From NCBI GenBank assembly GCA_947501445.1, contig CANMVS010000007.1, positions 1 through 64,000 of the forward strand: 64,000 nucleotides of DNA, read 5' to 3'. Positions within the stretch are counted from its first letter, which is position 1; the number at the start of each line of letters is the position of its first letter. The notes below the pieces were generated by a model, which saw only the letters and a program-made list of their open reading frames with translations, searched no databases and had not been told where the DNA came from. Source of the stretch: an uncultured Rhizobiaceae group bacterium (GTDB taxonomy: Bacteria; Pseudomonadota; Alphaproteobacteria; Rhizobiales; Rhizobiaceae). The position numbers and the translations under genes were made by a program. Positions 28,934 to 37,738 of the stretch are shown here, piece by piece.

Positions 28934-28983
28934 GTCAGTGATTCGTCGCTGATTCGTTCTGCCCCTGTTCCATTTCTTAACAA
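28934..28983 (+). repeat. 50-nt direct repeat, copy B
   Basis: GTCAGTGATTCGTCGC… to …TTCTTAACAA, ending 12 nt before the helicase start codon. It therefore lies in the untranslated leader or promoter of that gene. Confidence 0.7.
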
Positions 28984-28995
28984 TAGCGGTGCCTG

Positions 28996-31900
28996 ATGAC
29001 CGCTCATATCGAAGAACTTCCCAGCTTGATGTCATCTGCTTCCCAGACCCAAATACAGCCCATGATATTCAATGGCCGCGGTGTTACCGCTGTTCTGGGG
29101 CCTACAAACACCGGCAAGACCCATTATGCGATTGAACGTATGGTGGCGCACGAAAGCGGTGTTATCGGGTTGCCGCTGCGATTGCTGGCGCGCGAAGTCT
29201 ACGAGCGCATCTGCCTGAAGGTCGGCCGGGATCGGGTAGCGCTGATAACGGGTGAAGAGAAGATCAGGCCCAAGAACGCCCGTTACTCCGTATGTACGGT
29301 TGAGGCGATGCCACGGGAAACCAATGTCGCCTTTGTCGCCATTGATGAAGTGCAGCTTGCCGGTGATCTGGAGCGCGGGCATGTTTTTACGGATCGCTTG
29401 CTGAACCTGCGCGGCCGTGAGGAAACACTGCTGCTTGGTTCTGCAACCATGCGGACCATTCTGGAAAGGCTGCTGCCAGGCCTTACGGTTGTCTCGCGAC
29501 CGCGACTTTCACACCTGGCCTATTCCGGTGCCAAGAAAATTACCCGTTTGCCGCGTCGCTCCGCCATTGTCGCTTTTTCAGCTGATGAGGTCTATGCGAT
29601 TGCCGAGCTCATCCGACGTCAGCGCGGCGGTGCAGCGGTGGTCATGGGCGCTTTGAGCCCGCGCACCCGTAATGCACAGGTTGCCCTTTATCAGGAGGGC
29701 GATGTTGAATATCTGGTAGCCACCGATGCCATTGGCATGGGGCTTAATCTGGATGTTGACCATGTTGCATTTGCGCAGGATCGCAAATTTGACGGTTATC
29801 AGTTCCGCAAGTTGAACCCCGAAGAGCTCGGACAGATTGCCGGCCGTGCCGGGCGTCATATGCGCGATGGAACCTTTGGTGTGACAAGCCGGGTTGATTC
29901 GTTCGAAGATGACCTGGTGGAACGTCTCGAAGGCCATGATTTTGCGCCAACCAAAATGCTACAGTGGCGCAGCAAGGATTTTGATTTTGGTTCACTGCGT
30001 GACCTGCAGGCAAGTCTGGATACCGCGCCCACTTTGAGGGGGCTGACACGATCATTGCCCGCGGTTGATCAACTGTCGCTGGAATATCTTGTGCGTGACA
30101 GTGACATCGTGGCATTGGCATCATCGGCTGAACGGGTTGAACGGCTCTGGGATGTATGTGCGTTGCCGGATTTTCGCAAAATTACACCGGCACAACATGC
30201 GGATCAGATTGCGGCCATATATAGCGATATTATTCACCACGGATCCATCCGTGAGGACTATATAGCCAAACAGGTGCAACGGGCCGATCGAACTGATGGC
30301 GAAATTGACACATTGTCGGCACGTATTTCGCAGATAAGAACGTGGACTTATGCGGCTCACAGGCCCGGATGGCTTGCGAATCCGTCACACTGGCAAGAAA
30401 AGACGCGAGAAATTGAGGATCGATTGTCAGATGCACTGCATGAGAGGTTGACGAAACGCTTCGTTGATCGCAGGACATCTGTGCTTATGAAGCGGTTAAG
30501 AGAGAACGCAATGCTAGAAGCAGAAATTGGTGTTGATGGTGATGTCTTTGTAGAAGGACATCATGTGGGACAATTGGCAGGATTCCGCTTTACACCGGAT
30601 GCCACGGCCGAGGGGCCGGACGCGAAAGCTGTATTGGCTGCTGCGCAAAAATCGTTGGGTCTGGAGTTTGAAGCGCGCGCTGCGCGTCTGCACGCATCCG
30701 GTAATGGGGATTTTGCGCTTGGCTCGGATGGCGTCCTTCGCTGGATGGGTGACCCGATCGCCCGTCTGACCGATAGTGACGAGATTTTGCGGCCACGGGC
30801 AGTGCTGCTCGCAGATGAGCAATTGTCGGTGCAGGCCCGTGAGGTTGTTGTTGCCCGAATAGACAGGTTTGTGAACCATCATATTAATACGATTCTCAAA
30901 CCGCTCGATGATCTGATGCGCGCCGAGGACCTTGAAGGACTTGCAAAGGGGCTGGCATTTCGCGTCGTGGAAGCGCTTGGAACGCTTTTCCGCCGCGATG
31001 TTGCAGATGATGTCAAAGCGCTGGATCAGGATGCCCGTGGTTCGCTGCGCCGTTATGGCATTCGATTTGGTGCCTATCACGTATTTATGCCGGCGCTTTT
31101 GAAACCGGCGCCGGCGGAGTTGATTACCCTGTTGTGGTCATTGCGTAATGATGGTTTTGACAAGCCTGGCTACGGTGAAATTACCGGGGCGCTGGCGGCT
31201 GGTCGAACATCCATTGTGACTGATCCCTCCTTTGAGCGGGAATTTTACAAGCTTTCGGGTTTCCGTTTTCTGGGAAAACGGGCGGTGCGTATCGATATTC
31301 TGGAGCGACTGGCTGATATCATTCGACCATTGTTGCAATGGAAGCCTGGTTTGGCGTCCCGCCCTGATGGGGCCTATGATGGCCGCAGGTTTGTTACAAC
31401 ACCGGCTATGCTGTCAATTCTGGGTGCCACACCGGATGATATTGAGGAAATCCTCAAGGGTCTTGGCTATCGCGCAGACAGCGCCACAGCGACGGATGTC
31501 GAAGCGCATTTCTCCGCGACGGACGCAAAAATTGCGGCAGCACAAATTGCCAAACAGGAAGAAGCGGACAAGCAGGCAGCGGCAAACGCCATTGCTGAAT
31601 CCGGGGCTGAAGCCGGGTCTGATACTGCCGCTGACACACAGACCAGTCCAGCAGCCGACAGTGTTGTTGCGGCAGGCACTCCGGAGGCCGATAGTGCCAA
31701 GGCGGAAACCCCGGCGCCCGCAACCGTTGAAGTTGTGAAGATTGGCGGCAGTAAACTGGCATCCGGCGACGCGGTTGCTGCAACTGCAGGTGATGCAGTT
31801 CAACCGGCAGCAGAGCAAACGCCTGCGTCGGATGACGACGTCAAGGCGGCTGATGATGGTCAAAATGCTACAGCGGATGCGAAGACCGAAACTGCTGCCG

Positions 31901-32232
31901 AAGAGCCACCCAAACCGATATTGTTGTGGCACCCGGCCGGACGTTCTGACGGCAATAAGGGCCGCGGTCGACCCCAGCACCGCCAGCAACAACGCCAGGG
32001 CGCTGCACGCGGCAAGGCCGGCAGCAGCAATCAACGTGATGGGCAGCGCGATGGACAACGTGATGGAAAACGCGACGGCGGCAATCGGGGCAAGGCCAAT
32101 TTCAAGGGCAAGCCCAACAAGCAGGGCAAGGGAGGTAATTTCTCTTCCCGACCGCCACGCAAGGAAAAGCCGATTGATCCGGATTCACCATTCGCAAAAC
32201 TCGCTGCGCTCAAGGAGCAGATGAGCAAGTAA
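28996..32232 (+). CDS. SUV3-like DExH RNA helicase with basic C-terminal tail
   Basis: A 1078-residue protein. Walker A GPTNTGKT is at residues 35-42 and the DEVQ box at 117-120. The SAT motif is in LGSATM, and the C-terminal helicase motif VI is in QIAGRAGRH. This is the SUV3 group, known in mitochondria as the degradosome helicase. From about residue 840 the sequence becomes Ala/Glu/Asp-rich. The last 90 residues are Gly/Arg/Gln/Lys-rich with imperfect GQRD repeats, a probable RNA-binding tail. Starts at 29029 or 29062 are possible. It precedes an S4 RNA-binding protein, fitting a role in RNA processing. Confidence 0.88.
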   Translation: MTAHIEELPSLMSSASQTQIQPMIFNGRGVTAVLGPTNTGKTHYAIERMVAHESGVIGLPLRLLAREVYERICLKVGRDRVALITGEEKIRPKNARYSVCTVEAMPRETNVAFVAIDEVQLAGDLERGHVFTDRLLNLRGREETLLLGSATMRTILERLLPGLTVVSRPRLSHLAYSGAKKITRLPRRSAIVAFSADEVYAIAELIRRQRGGAAVVMGALSPRTRNAQVALYQEGDVEYLVATDAIGMGLNLDVDHVAFAQDRKFDGYQFRKLNPEELGQIAGRAGRHMRDGTFGVTSRVDSFEDDLVERLEGHDFAPTKMLQWRSKDFDFGSLRDLQASLDTAPTLRGLTRSLPAVDQLSLEYLVRDSDIVALASSAERVERLWDVCALPDFRKITPAQHADQIAAIYSDIIHHGSIREDYIAKQVQRADRTDGEIDTLSARISQIRTWTYAAHRPGWLANPSHWQEKTREIEDRLSDALHERLTKRFVDRRTSVLMKRLRENAMLEAEIGVDGDVFVEGHHVGQLAGFRFTPDATAEGPDAKAVLAAAQKSLGLEFEARAARLHASGNGDFALGSDGVLRWMGDPIARLTDSDEILRPRAVLLADEQLSVQAREVVVARIDRFVNHHINTILKPLDDLMRAEDLEGLAKGLAFRVVEALGTLFRRDVADDVKALDQDARGSLRRYGIRFGAYHVFMPALLKPAPAELITLLWSLRNDGFDKPGYGEITGALAAGRTSIVTDPSFEREFYKLSGFRFLGKRAVRIDILERLADIIRPLLQWKPGLASRPDGAYDGRRFVTTPAMLSILGATPDDIEEILKGLGYRADSATATDVEAHFSATDAKIAAAQIAKQEEADKQAAANAIAESGAEAGSDTAADTQTSPAADSVVAAGTPEADSAKAETPAPATVEVVKIGGSKLASGDAVAATAGDAVQPAAEQTPASDDDVKAADDGQNATADAKTETAAEEPPKPILLWHPAGRSDGNKGRGRPQHRQQQRQGAARGKAGSSNQRDGQRDGQRDGKRDGGNRGKANFKGKPNKQGKGGNFSSRPPRKEKPIDPDSPFAKLAALKEQMSK

Positions 32233-32247
32233 GTATCACGGCCCACC

Positions 32248-32637
32248 ATGACCAATTCTGATCGCCAGCGTGTCGATAAATGGCTGTTCTTTACCAGAGT
32301 AGTCAAATCCCGTTCGCTGGCGGCAAAATTGGTCCAATCCGGGCGTGTGCGTATAAATGGCGACAAGATTTCCCAGGCAAGCAGACAAATTGTGCCTGGG
32401 GATGTTTTGACGATAACGCTGGATCGCCGGATACTCATTTACAAAATGCTGGATCCTGGAGAACGGCGTGGTCCCGCTGATGAAGCGCGCACGCTCTATG
32501 AAGACCTCAGTCCACCACCGGTTCCAAAATCGGACAGGATGCGCAGTGCGTTGGACGGATTGCGTGATGCGGGGAGCGGCAGACCAACCAAACGGCAGCG
32601 CCGTGAGACGGACAAGTGGAAATCCACTGAAGAATGA
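32248..32637 (+). CDS. S4-domain RNA-binding protein (Hsp15-like)
   Basis: A 129-residue protein whose first 60 residues form an S4 domain: RVDKWLFFTRVVKSRSLAAKLV, GRVRINGDKI and PGDVLTI. The tail is basic. Hsp15-type proteins bind stalled 50S subunits carrying peptidyl-tRNA. It starts 15 nt after the helicase, so the two are probably one transcript. Confidence 0.85.
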   Translation: MTNSDRQRVDKWLFFTRVVKSRSLAAKLVQSGRVRINGDKISQASRQIVPGDVLTITLDRRILIYKMLDPGERRGPADEARTLYEDLSPPPVPKSDRMRSALDGLRDAGSGRPTKRQRRETDKWKSTEE

Positions 32638-32896
32638 AATCGATGGGTTTTGGCCCCCGTGCGACAATTTGTACCAGATGGACAAATTTTGCCTACACGC
32701 AGGAATCTTCGCCTCTGGAGTGATTGGGCGACACTTATTTGCTCATCGTTACCGGGTAAAATAGAACAGCATTTCTCGCAGATGCGGTACATTTGGCAAG
32801 ACTTATGCAGGTCGCAGCCTGATGCTCTTGCCAATGCAAAACAAAGCCGCTACCTGAATGTTTGGAAAAAACCGCCAGGACTAACCGGAGCCGTCC

Positions 32897-33235
32897 ATGA
32901 CATATATCGTCAACGACAATTGTATCAAATGTAAATATATGGATTGTGTGGAAGTCTGTCCGGTTGACTGTTTCTACGAGGGTGAAAACATGCTCGTGAT
33001 TCACCCTGATGAATGCATTGATTGCGGCGTTTGCGAGCCGGAATGTCCTGCAGAAGCCATCAAGCCGGATACGGAGCCGGGTTTGGACAAATGGCTGCAA
33101 ATCAATACCGAATATGCGGAAAAATGGCCAAATATCACCATGAAGCGGGATGCGCCGAGCGATGCTGCCGAATTCGATGGTATGGAAGGCAAATTTGATA
33201 AATTCTTCTCCGCTGAACCTGGCGAAGGCGACTGA
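32897..33235 (+). CDS. fdxA: Ferredoxin FdxA
   Basis: A 112-residue ferredoxin with two cluster motifs, [18 protein letters not shown] and [15 protein letters not shown]. This is the alphaproteobacterial seven-iron type ([3Fe-4S] plus [4Fe-4S]). The C-terminal 45 residues without cysteines ([13 protein letters not shown]) are characteristic of FdxA. It serves as a low-potential electron carrier. A 259-nt gap precedes it, in which I see nothing but the probable promoter. Confidence 0.93.
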   Translation: MTYIVNDNCIKCKYMDCVEVCPVDCFYEGENMLVIHPDECIDCGVCEPECPAEAIKPDTEPGLDKWLQINTEYAEKWPNITMKRDAPSDAAEFDGMEGKFDKFFSAEPGEGD

Positions 33236-33654
33236 TCGAACAATGGCCAAATCAAATTTGCGTCGGTTCCCAATCAGCGCACAGATATGATTTAGCCTAT
33301 GGATTAACCAAATATCGGGTTGACGTGCCACAATTCATTGTGCAGGTGCGGCAAATAATTGATTTGTGTGGTTTTTTGTGATACTTATGCATCACTAACC
33401 ACAGATGGACCCTGTTGGGTCTGTCATGATTGCCACATTGATGGAAGAAAAACATCCCCACGAATTTGACATTTATTGACGGCAGTTCGCACGTCGGCTG
33501 TTGGAATGCAACGGGTGTTGATTATCCATGTGCGCACTCAACAACAAAGATACAGAGTGTTTGAGCCTTTGATGCGGCAAGACATTTTCTATCCTTATGG
33601 ATCTGTATCCAACCCGGCAGTACCCGGGTCTGTAACAGGGAGTATTATGAGCGT
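33236..33654. other. Intergenic region before carD
   Basis: A 419-nt AT-rich stretch. No reading frame, repeat or RNA gene is supported. It must hold the carD promoter; hexamers such as TTGACG at 33320 are present, but spacing to a -10 is unconvincing. Confidence 0.5.
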
Positions 33655-34239
33655 ATGACAAGCCAGCAGAAAAAGCCTTCGCAGCGTCAGGGTTTCAAAA
33701 TCGGTGAGTTTATTGTGTATCCGGCCCATGGGGTTGGACAAATTGCGATGATTGAAGATCAGGAAGTTGCCGGTCACAAGCTTGAGCTATTTGTCATTGA
33801 TTTTGACAAGGACAAGATGCGGCTCAAGGTTCCAGTGGCAAAAGCATCCACCATCGGTATGCGCAAGCTGGCAGAAACCACACTGGTTGAACGTTCACTG
33901 AAAGTCGTGCAGGGACGGGCGCGTGTCAAACGCACCATGTGGTCCAGGCGCGCCCAGGAATATGATGCAAAAATCAATTCCGGTGATCTGATCTCAATTG
34001 CAGAAGTGGTGCGTGATCTTTATCGAGCAGATAATCAGCCTGAGCAGTCCTATTCGGAGCGCCAGCTATATGAAGCTGCTCTTGATCGCATGGCGCGTGA
34101 GCTTGCAGCTGTCAACAAATTGTCTGACACGGAAGCTGTACGTATGATTGAAACGAACCTCAATCTTGGCCCAAAGCGCGGTAAAGCTGCCGAAGAAGAG
34201 GCTGCTGCCGAAGGCGAATCACAGGAAGCAGCCGCCTGA
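33655..34239 (+). CDS. carD: CarD-family transcriptional regulator
   Basis: A 194-residue protein. The N-terminal RNA-polymerase-interaction domain (GEFIVYPAHGVGQI… to …VPVAKAST) is followed by a helical DNA-binding domain including RAQEYDAKINSGDLISIAEVVRDL. CarD binds the beta subunit and stabilises open promoter complexes, notably at rRNA promoters. The C-terminal 20 residues are Ala/Glu-rich. It has its own terminator. Confidence 0.93.
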   Translation: MTSQQKKPSQRQGFKIGEFIVYPAHGVGQIAMIEDQEVAGHKLELFVIDFDKDKMRLKVPVAKASTIGMRKLAETTLVERSLKVVQGRARVKRTMWSRRAQEYDAKINSGDLISIAEVVRDLYRADNQPEQSYSERQLYEAALDRMARELAAVNKLSDTEAVRMIETNLNLGPKRGKAAEEEAAAEGESQEAAA

Positions 34240-34551
34240 AAGACAAATTCCGTGCCGTTCACCGGAAAGTGAAAGCGGCCCGGAATTTCGACAATCAGAT
34301 GTTTTGAACTGAAAAACCCGGTCTTTGGCCGGGTTTTTTTGTCTATTTTACTCAAGTTTTCCATTTTGGAACGATTGGTTCCAAATTGTGAACACTGCGT
34401 TTCCTTGCATATTGGGTGATCCGAGCACACGATTGTTACGTAGGAAAAACGCATAGAGGCGTCATAATGAGGATATCGGGATGGATTAATTCCGATTTTG
34501 TCGTGAAGCGCAGCCAAGCGTTTGTCAAAGACTTTCAATCGGGAGTACGAC
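34240..34551. other. Intergenic region between carD and rpoH
   Basis: A 312-nt stretch holding the carD terminator (34312-34340) and the rpoH leader. No gene is visible. GGGAG at 34541-34545 serves as ribosome-binding site for rpoH. Confidence 0.5.
34312..34340 (+). terminator. Intrinsic terminator of carD
   Basis: AAAAACCCGG-TCTTTGG-CCGGGTTTTTTT. The stem of at least 7 bp with a run of seven T lies about 75 nt after the carD stop. Confidence 0.9.
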
Positions 34552-35412
34552 ATGAGCGAAGTTCGTGCAGGCCAAAATTTGATCAAAGCTGCCATGGCAG
34601 CCCCTTATCTAGAACGCGATGAGGAGCATGATCTGGCTGTAAGCTGGAAAGAGGACCGGGACCAGGAGGCGTTGCACAAGATTGCAACGGCACATATGCG
34701 TCTGGTCATTTCAATGGCCGCAAAGTTTCGCAATTTCGGGTTGCCGATGAATGACCTCATTCAGGAAGGTCACGTGGGGTTGCTCGAAGCTGCCGCCCGT
34801 TTTGAACCGGACAGGGATGTTCGCTTTTCAACCTATGCAACCTGGTGGATTCGCGCATCCATTCAGGATTATATTTTGCGTAACTGGTCCATCGTGCGCG
34901 GTGGGACAAGTTCAGCCCAAAAGGCCCTGTTCTTCAATCTGCGCCGGCTGCGCGCCAAGCTCTGGGGCAGCAATCAGAATTATTCAGACACGGCCATCCA
35001 CCAGGAGATAGCATTGGCGGTTGGCGTCAATGTCAAAGATGTTGCGGTGATGGATGCCAGGCTTTCAGGGGCCGACACGTCGCTGAATGCACCGGTTGCC
35101 GATTCCGAAACGCCAGGCTCGGACAGGATTGAATTCCTCAAAAGCGATGAGCCTTTGCCGGACGAACAGGTAGGTATCATGATTGATCATGAACGTCGGT
35201 CCGAATGGATCAAATCTGCACTGGACACACTAAACCCGCGTGAGATGAAAATCATCCAGGAGCGACGGTTGAGCGAAAGCGGTGCTACGCTGGAATCTTT
35301 GGGCAGTACTTTGGGAATTTCCAAGGAAAGGGTTCGGCAGATTGAAAACCGGGCGCTGGAAAAACTCAAATCCGTACTTGAAAAGGATGCGCCGGCGATC
35401 ACCACAATGTAA
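34552..35412 (+). CDS. rpoH: RNA polymerase sigma-32 factor
   Basis: A 286-residue sigma factor. Region 2 holds NDLIQEGHVGLLEAAARFEPDRDVRFSTYATWWIRA. The RpoH box is in SSAQKALFFNLRRLRAKL, and region 4 contains SLGSTLGISKERVRQIENRALEKL. It directs heat-shock or oxidative-stress transcription. Rhizobiales often carry two rpoH genes; which paralogue this is cannot be settled by eye. The start MSEVRAGQNL is preceded by a GGGAG site. Confidence 0.92.
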   Translation: MSEVRAGQNLIKAAMAAPYLERDEEHDLAVSWKEDRDQEALHKIATAHMRLVISMAAKFRNFGLPMNDLIQEGHVGLLEAAARFEPDRDVRFSTYATWWIRASIQDYILRNWSIVRGGTSSAQKALFFNLRRLRAKLWGSNQNYSDTAIHQEIALAVGVNVKDVAVMDARLSGADTSLNAPVADSETPGSDRIEFLKSDEPLPDEQVGIMIDHERRSEWIKSALDTLNPREMKIIQERRLSESGATLESLGSTLGISKERVRQIENRALEKLKSVLEKDAPAITTM

Positions 35413-35415
35413 GTG

Positions 35416-36966
35416 TTAGCGGTCGCTGACTATTTTAACTCTTTGGCCGGCCGAAAGACCGACGCCAGCCGGGACCGCATTCAACAGGCGAAACAGATCA
35501 AGTTTGCGGTTTGTGCCGCGCATCCGATTGGCCAGCGATTGCACGGTGTTACCAGCGCGAACGGTCTCAACCCTAATTCTCAACGGTCGAACAGATGTCA
35601 CCTCTGCCGGTGTCATCTTGCGAAATGAGCCGCGGACAATATTCGCGGTTGCCTCAAGTCCCTTGCTGCCTGTCGGTGCAGCAGTCAGCAGACGGTAAAT
35701 GCGGTTTTTCACCCGGATGACCGTGACATCAAAGTCCCATTTATCCGCAGTTGCCTTTGCCGTGGCGGCATCCAGTGTACCCAGCTTGATGGGGCGAATG
35801 GTATCCGGATCAAGCCCACTCACCCAGCCGCTGGCAATATAGTTGGTGAGCGCAGTGCGCTTCTTTTCGGTCACGCCGTCAAAGCGGATGGCAATATCGT
35901 TGGGTCCGGTCGCCAGCACAGCCTGCGCCGTATTATCGATCTCAAAGCCCCTGGGAACCATGAAACGAATTCCAAGATTTGGGTGAAGAAAAGCAAGACC
36001 GCGAACATAACCTTCTTTCGGGCTGTCGCCGTAGAGAAGGCCGTTGATGCCATCCAGATATTTATCCCGGTCTTTTGTTCCCGTTCCAGGCGGCCCGAAA
36101 GCGCGGGCATGGCGCATTGCCAGCTCAAGCCGTTTTGGGGCATCGGGGTGACTGGACAGAAAGTCAAGGCTCTGGTCGCTATTGACATCGTCTGCACGAA
36201 AACGGCCATAGGCTTCCATGGATTGCAGAAACCGCCCCGCTGCATAGGGATCAAAGCCAGCTTCTCCCAACATGCGAACGCCAATCAGGTCAGCCTGAAG
36301 TTCCTGTTGCCTCGAAAACGCGGCAAGACGCAATTTGCTGCGGGCAATGGCCTTTTGTCCGGCCACTTCGCTCGATAGCACTTCCGTTGCAACACGGCTG
36401 GCAATGACCTCTGCTTCTTCACGTTCCTTGCGCTGCAGTCCGTGATTGGCGGTGACATGCGCCATCTCGTGGGCAATAACAGCGGCAACTTCCGATGAAT
36501 CATTGGCCAATGCCAACAGGCCACGGGTGATATAGAGATAGCCCCCAGGCAATGCGAATGCGTTGACGGCCGGGGAGTTCAAGAGCGTTATTCGGTAGGT
36601 CTGCTGCGGGTTTTCGGATACCAGCGTAAGAGCGCCGACAATGCGGGCCAGCAGGCGTTCAACCTTTGGGTCACTATATTCGCCGCCATAGCTGGCGACA
36701 ATGCGCGGATGTTCCCTTGCGCCTACACGGGCCCTTGGATCGTTCTTTTCCAGCTGTCCGACCGTTTGTGGCGTGTCCGAGGGGCCAACAGACGGAGCGT
36801 AGGTTTGATTAAGCAGAGACTGACAGCCGCTAACCGCGATACCCAATGTGCAAACCAGCGTAAATCTGCGTGCGAACCGGCGCAGATTCTGCGCGACCGG
36901 TCGGGTCACGGTCGATCGATCATGTGAAAACGATACGGTAATCGGTACAACGCCTTGCTGATTCAC
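35416..36966 (-). CDS. M48-family metalloprotease, lipoprotein
   Basis: A 516-residue periplasmic peptidase. A hydrophobic segment ending IAVSGC near residue 48 looks like a lipobox. The zinc motif is HEMAHVTANHG, and the third ligand is probably in QELQADLIGVRMLG. The C-terminal 60 residues (GNTVQSLANRM… GLSAGQRVKI) resemble a LysM-like module. This matches BepA/LoiP-type proteases of outer-membrane quality control. It converges on rpoH with only 3 nt between the stops. The start may be further downstream, because about 30 residues precede the signal. Confidence 0.85.
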   Translation of the reverse strand: MNQQGVVPITVSFSHDRSTVTRPVAQNLRRFARRFTLVCTLGIAVSGCQSLLNQTYAPSVGPSDTPQTVGQLEKNDPRARVGAREHPRIVASYGGEYSDPKVERLLARIVGALTLVSENPQQTYRITLLNSPAVNAFALPGGYLYITRGLLALANDSSEVAAVIAHEMAHVTANHGLQRKEREEAEVIASRVATEVLSSEVAGQKAIARSKLRLAAFSRQQELQADLIGVRMLGEAGFDPYAAGRFLQSMEAYGRFRADDVNSDQSLDFLSSHPDAPKRLELAMRHARAFGPPGTGTKDRDKYLDGINGLLYGDSPKEGYVRGLAFLHPNLGIRFMVPRGFEIDNTAQAVLATGPNDIAIRFDGVTEKKRTALTNYIASGWVSGLDPDTIRPIKLGTLDAATAKATADKWDFDVTVIRVKNRIYRLLTAAPTGSKGLEATANIVRGSFRKMTPAEVTSVRPLRIRVETVRAGNTVQSLANRMRGTNRKLDLFRLLNAVPAGVGLSAGQRVKIVSDR

Positions 36967-36994
36967 GACAACGGTTACGGCTTTCTAGCCGATT

Positions 36995-37738
36995 TCAGTG
37001 ATTTGGGGTAGTCCCGACATCTTCATTACGACGTCCCAGATAGTCGATTAGTCCGGGAATATCAATGCGGTCCAAAAACCCGTCGGCTGGTCCGGTAGCA
37101 ACAGCACTGCCCTGATCCAGAAACACAATGTTGTCGGCAAGGCTTGCTGCATCTTCCGGCTGGTGTGTCACCAGCAGAACTGTCATTTTCAATTCTCCCT
37201 GCAGGGCACGCACCAGTTCCAGCATGTCACCGCGTAAACGTGGCCCAAGTGCGGCAAAGGGTTCATCCAGGAGAAGAATTGATTTTCGCCGCACCAGCGC
37301 ACGTGCGATGGCCACACGGCTGCGCTCTCCGCCTGACATTGTACCGGGCATGCGTTTTTCAAAGCCATCCAGCCCCACACGTGACAGCGCGGTTGAAACC
37401 AGGATACGGTCCTGCGCAGTCAATGAAAGGCGCGGCCGAATACCAAGAGCAACATTTGTCTCTATATCAAGGTGCGCAAAGAGATTGTTTTCCTGAAACA
37501 CCATGGATATTGGTCGGTCCGCCGGATCCTTACTGGACACATCCTTGCCATTGATGAATATTTTGCCACTTTCGGGTTGTTCAAAACCGGCAACCAGATT
37601 GAGCAGTGTTGATTTACCTGCGCCGGACGGGCCGATTAATGCGGTTATGGCCCCGGTGGCTATGGCCAGATCGAAACAGATGGAAGCATTGCCATAGTGG
37701 ATGGTGGCATTTTCCAGATTGATTGCCTGGCCCGTCAT
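36995..37738 (-). CDS. thiQ: Thiamine ABC transporter ATP-binding protein
   Basis: A 247-residue ABC ATPase with Walker A GPSGAGKST, Q-loop MVFQENNLFAHL, signature MSGGERSRVAIARAL, Walker B ILLLDEPF and the H-loop in LLVTHQPED. The QENNLF pattern and position after thiB and thiP identify it as ThiQ. It overlaps thiP by 4 nt. The operon imports thiamine and is controlled by a TPP riboswitch. Confidence 0.92.
   Translation of the reverse strand: MTGQAINLENATIHYGNASICFDLAIATGAITALIGPSGAGKSTLLNLVAGFEQPESGKIFINGKDVSSKDPADRPISMVFQENNLFAHLDIETNVALGIRPRLSLTAQDRILVSTALSRVGLDGFEKRMPGTMSGGERSRVAIARALVRRKSILLLDEPFAALGPRLRGDMLELVRALQGELKMTVLLVTHQPEDAASLADNIVFLDQGSAVATGPADGFLDRIDIPGLIDYLGRRNEDVGTTPNH

Larger units (their letters stand above)
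28394..28995. other. Intergenic region before the helicase gene
   Basis: About 600 nt. It holds the phaB terminator (28426-28452) and two copies of a diverged 50-nt direct repeat (28652-28701 and 28934-28983). Between them is AT-rich sequence with no reading frame that I can support. Confidence 0.6.
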
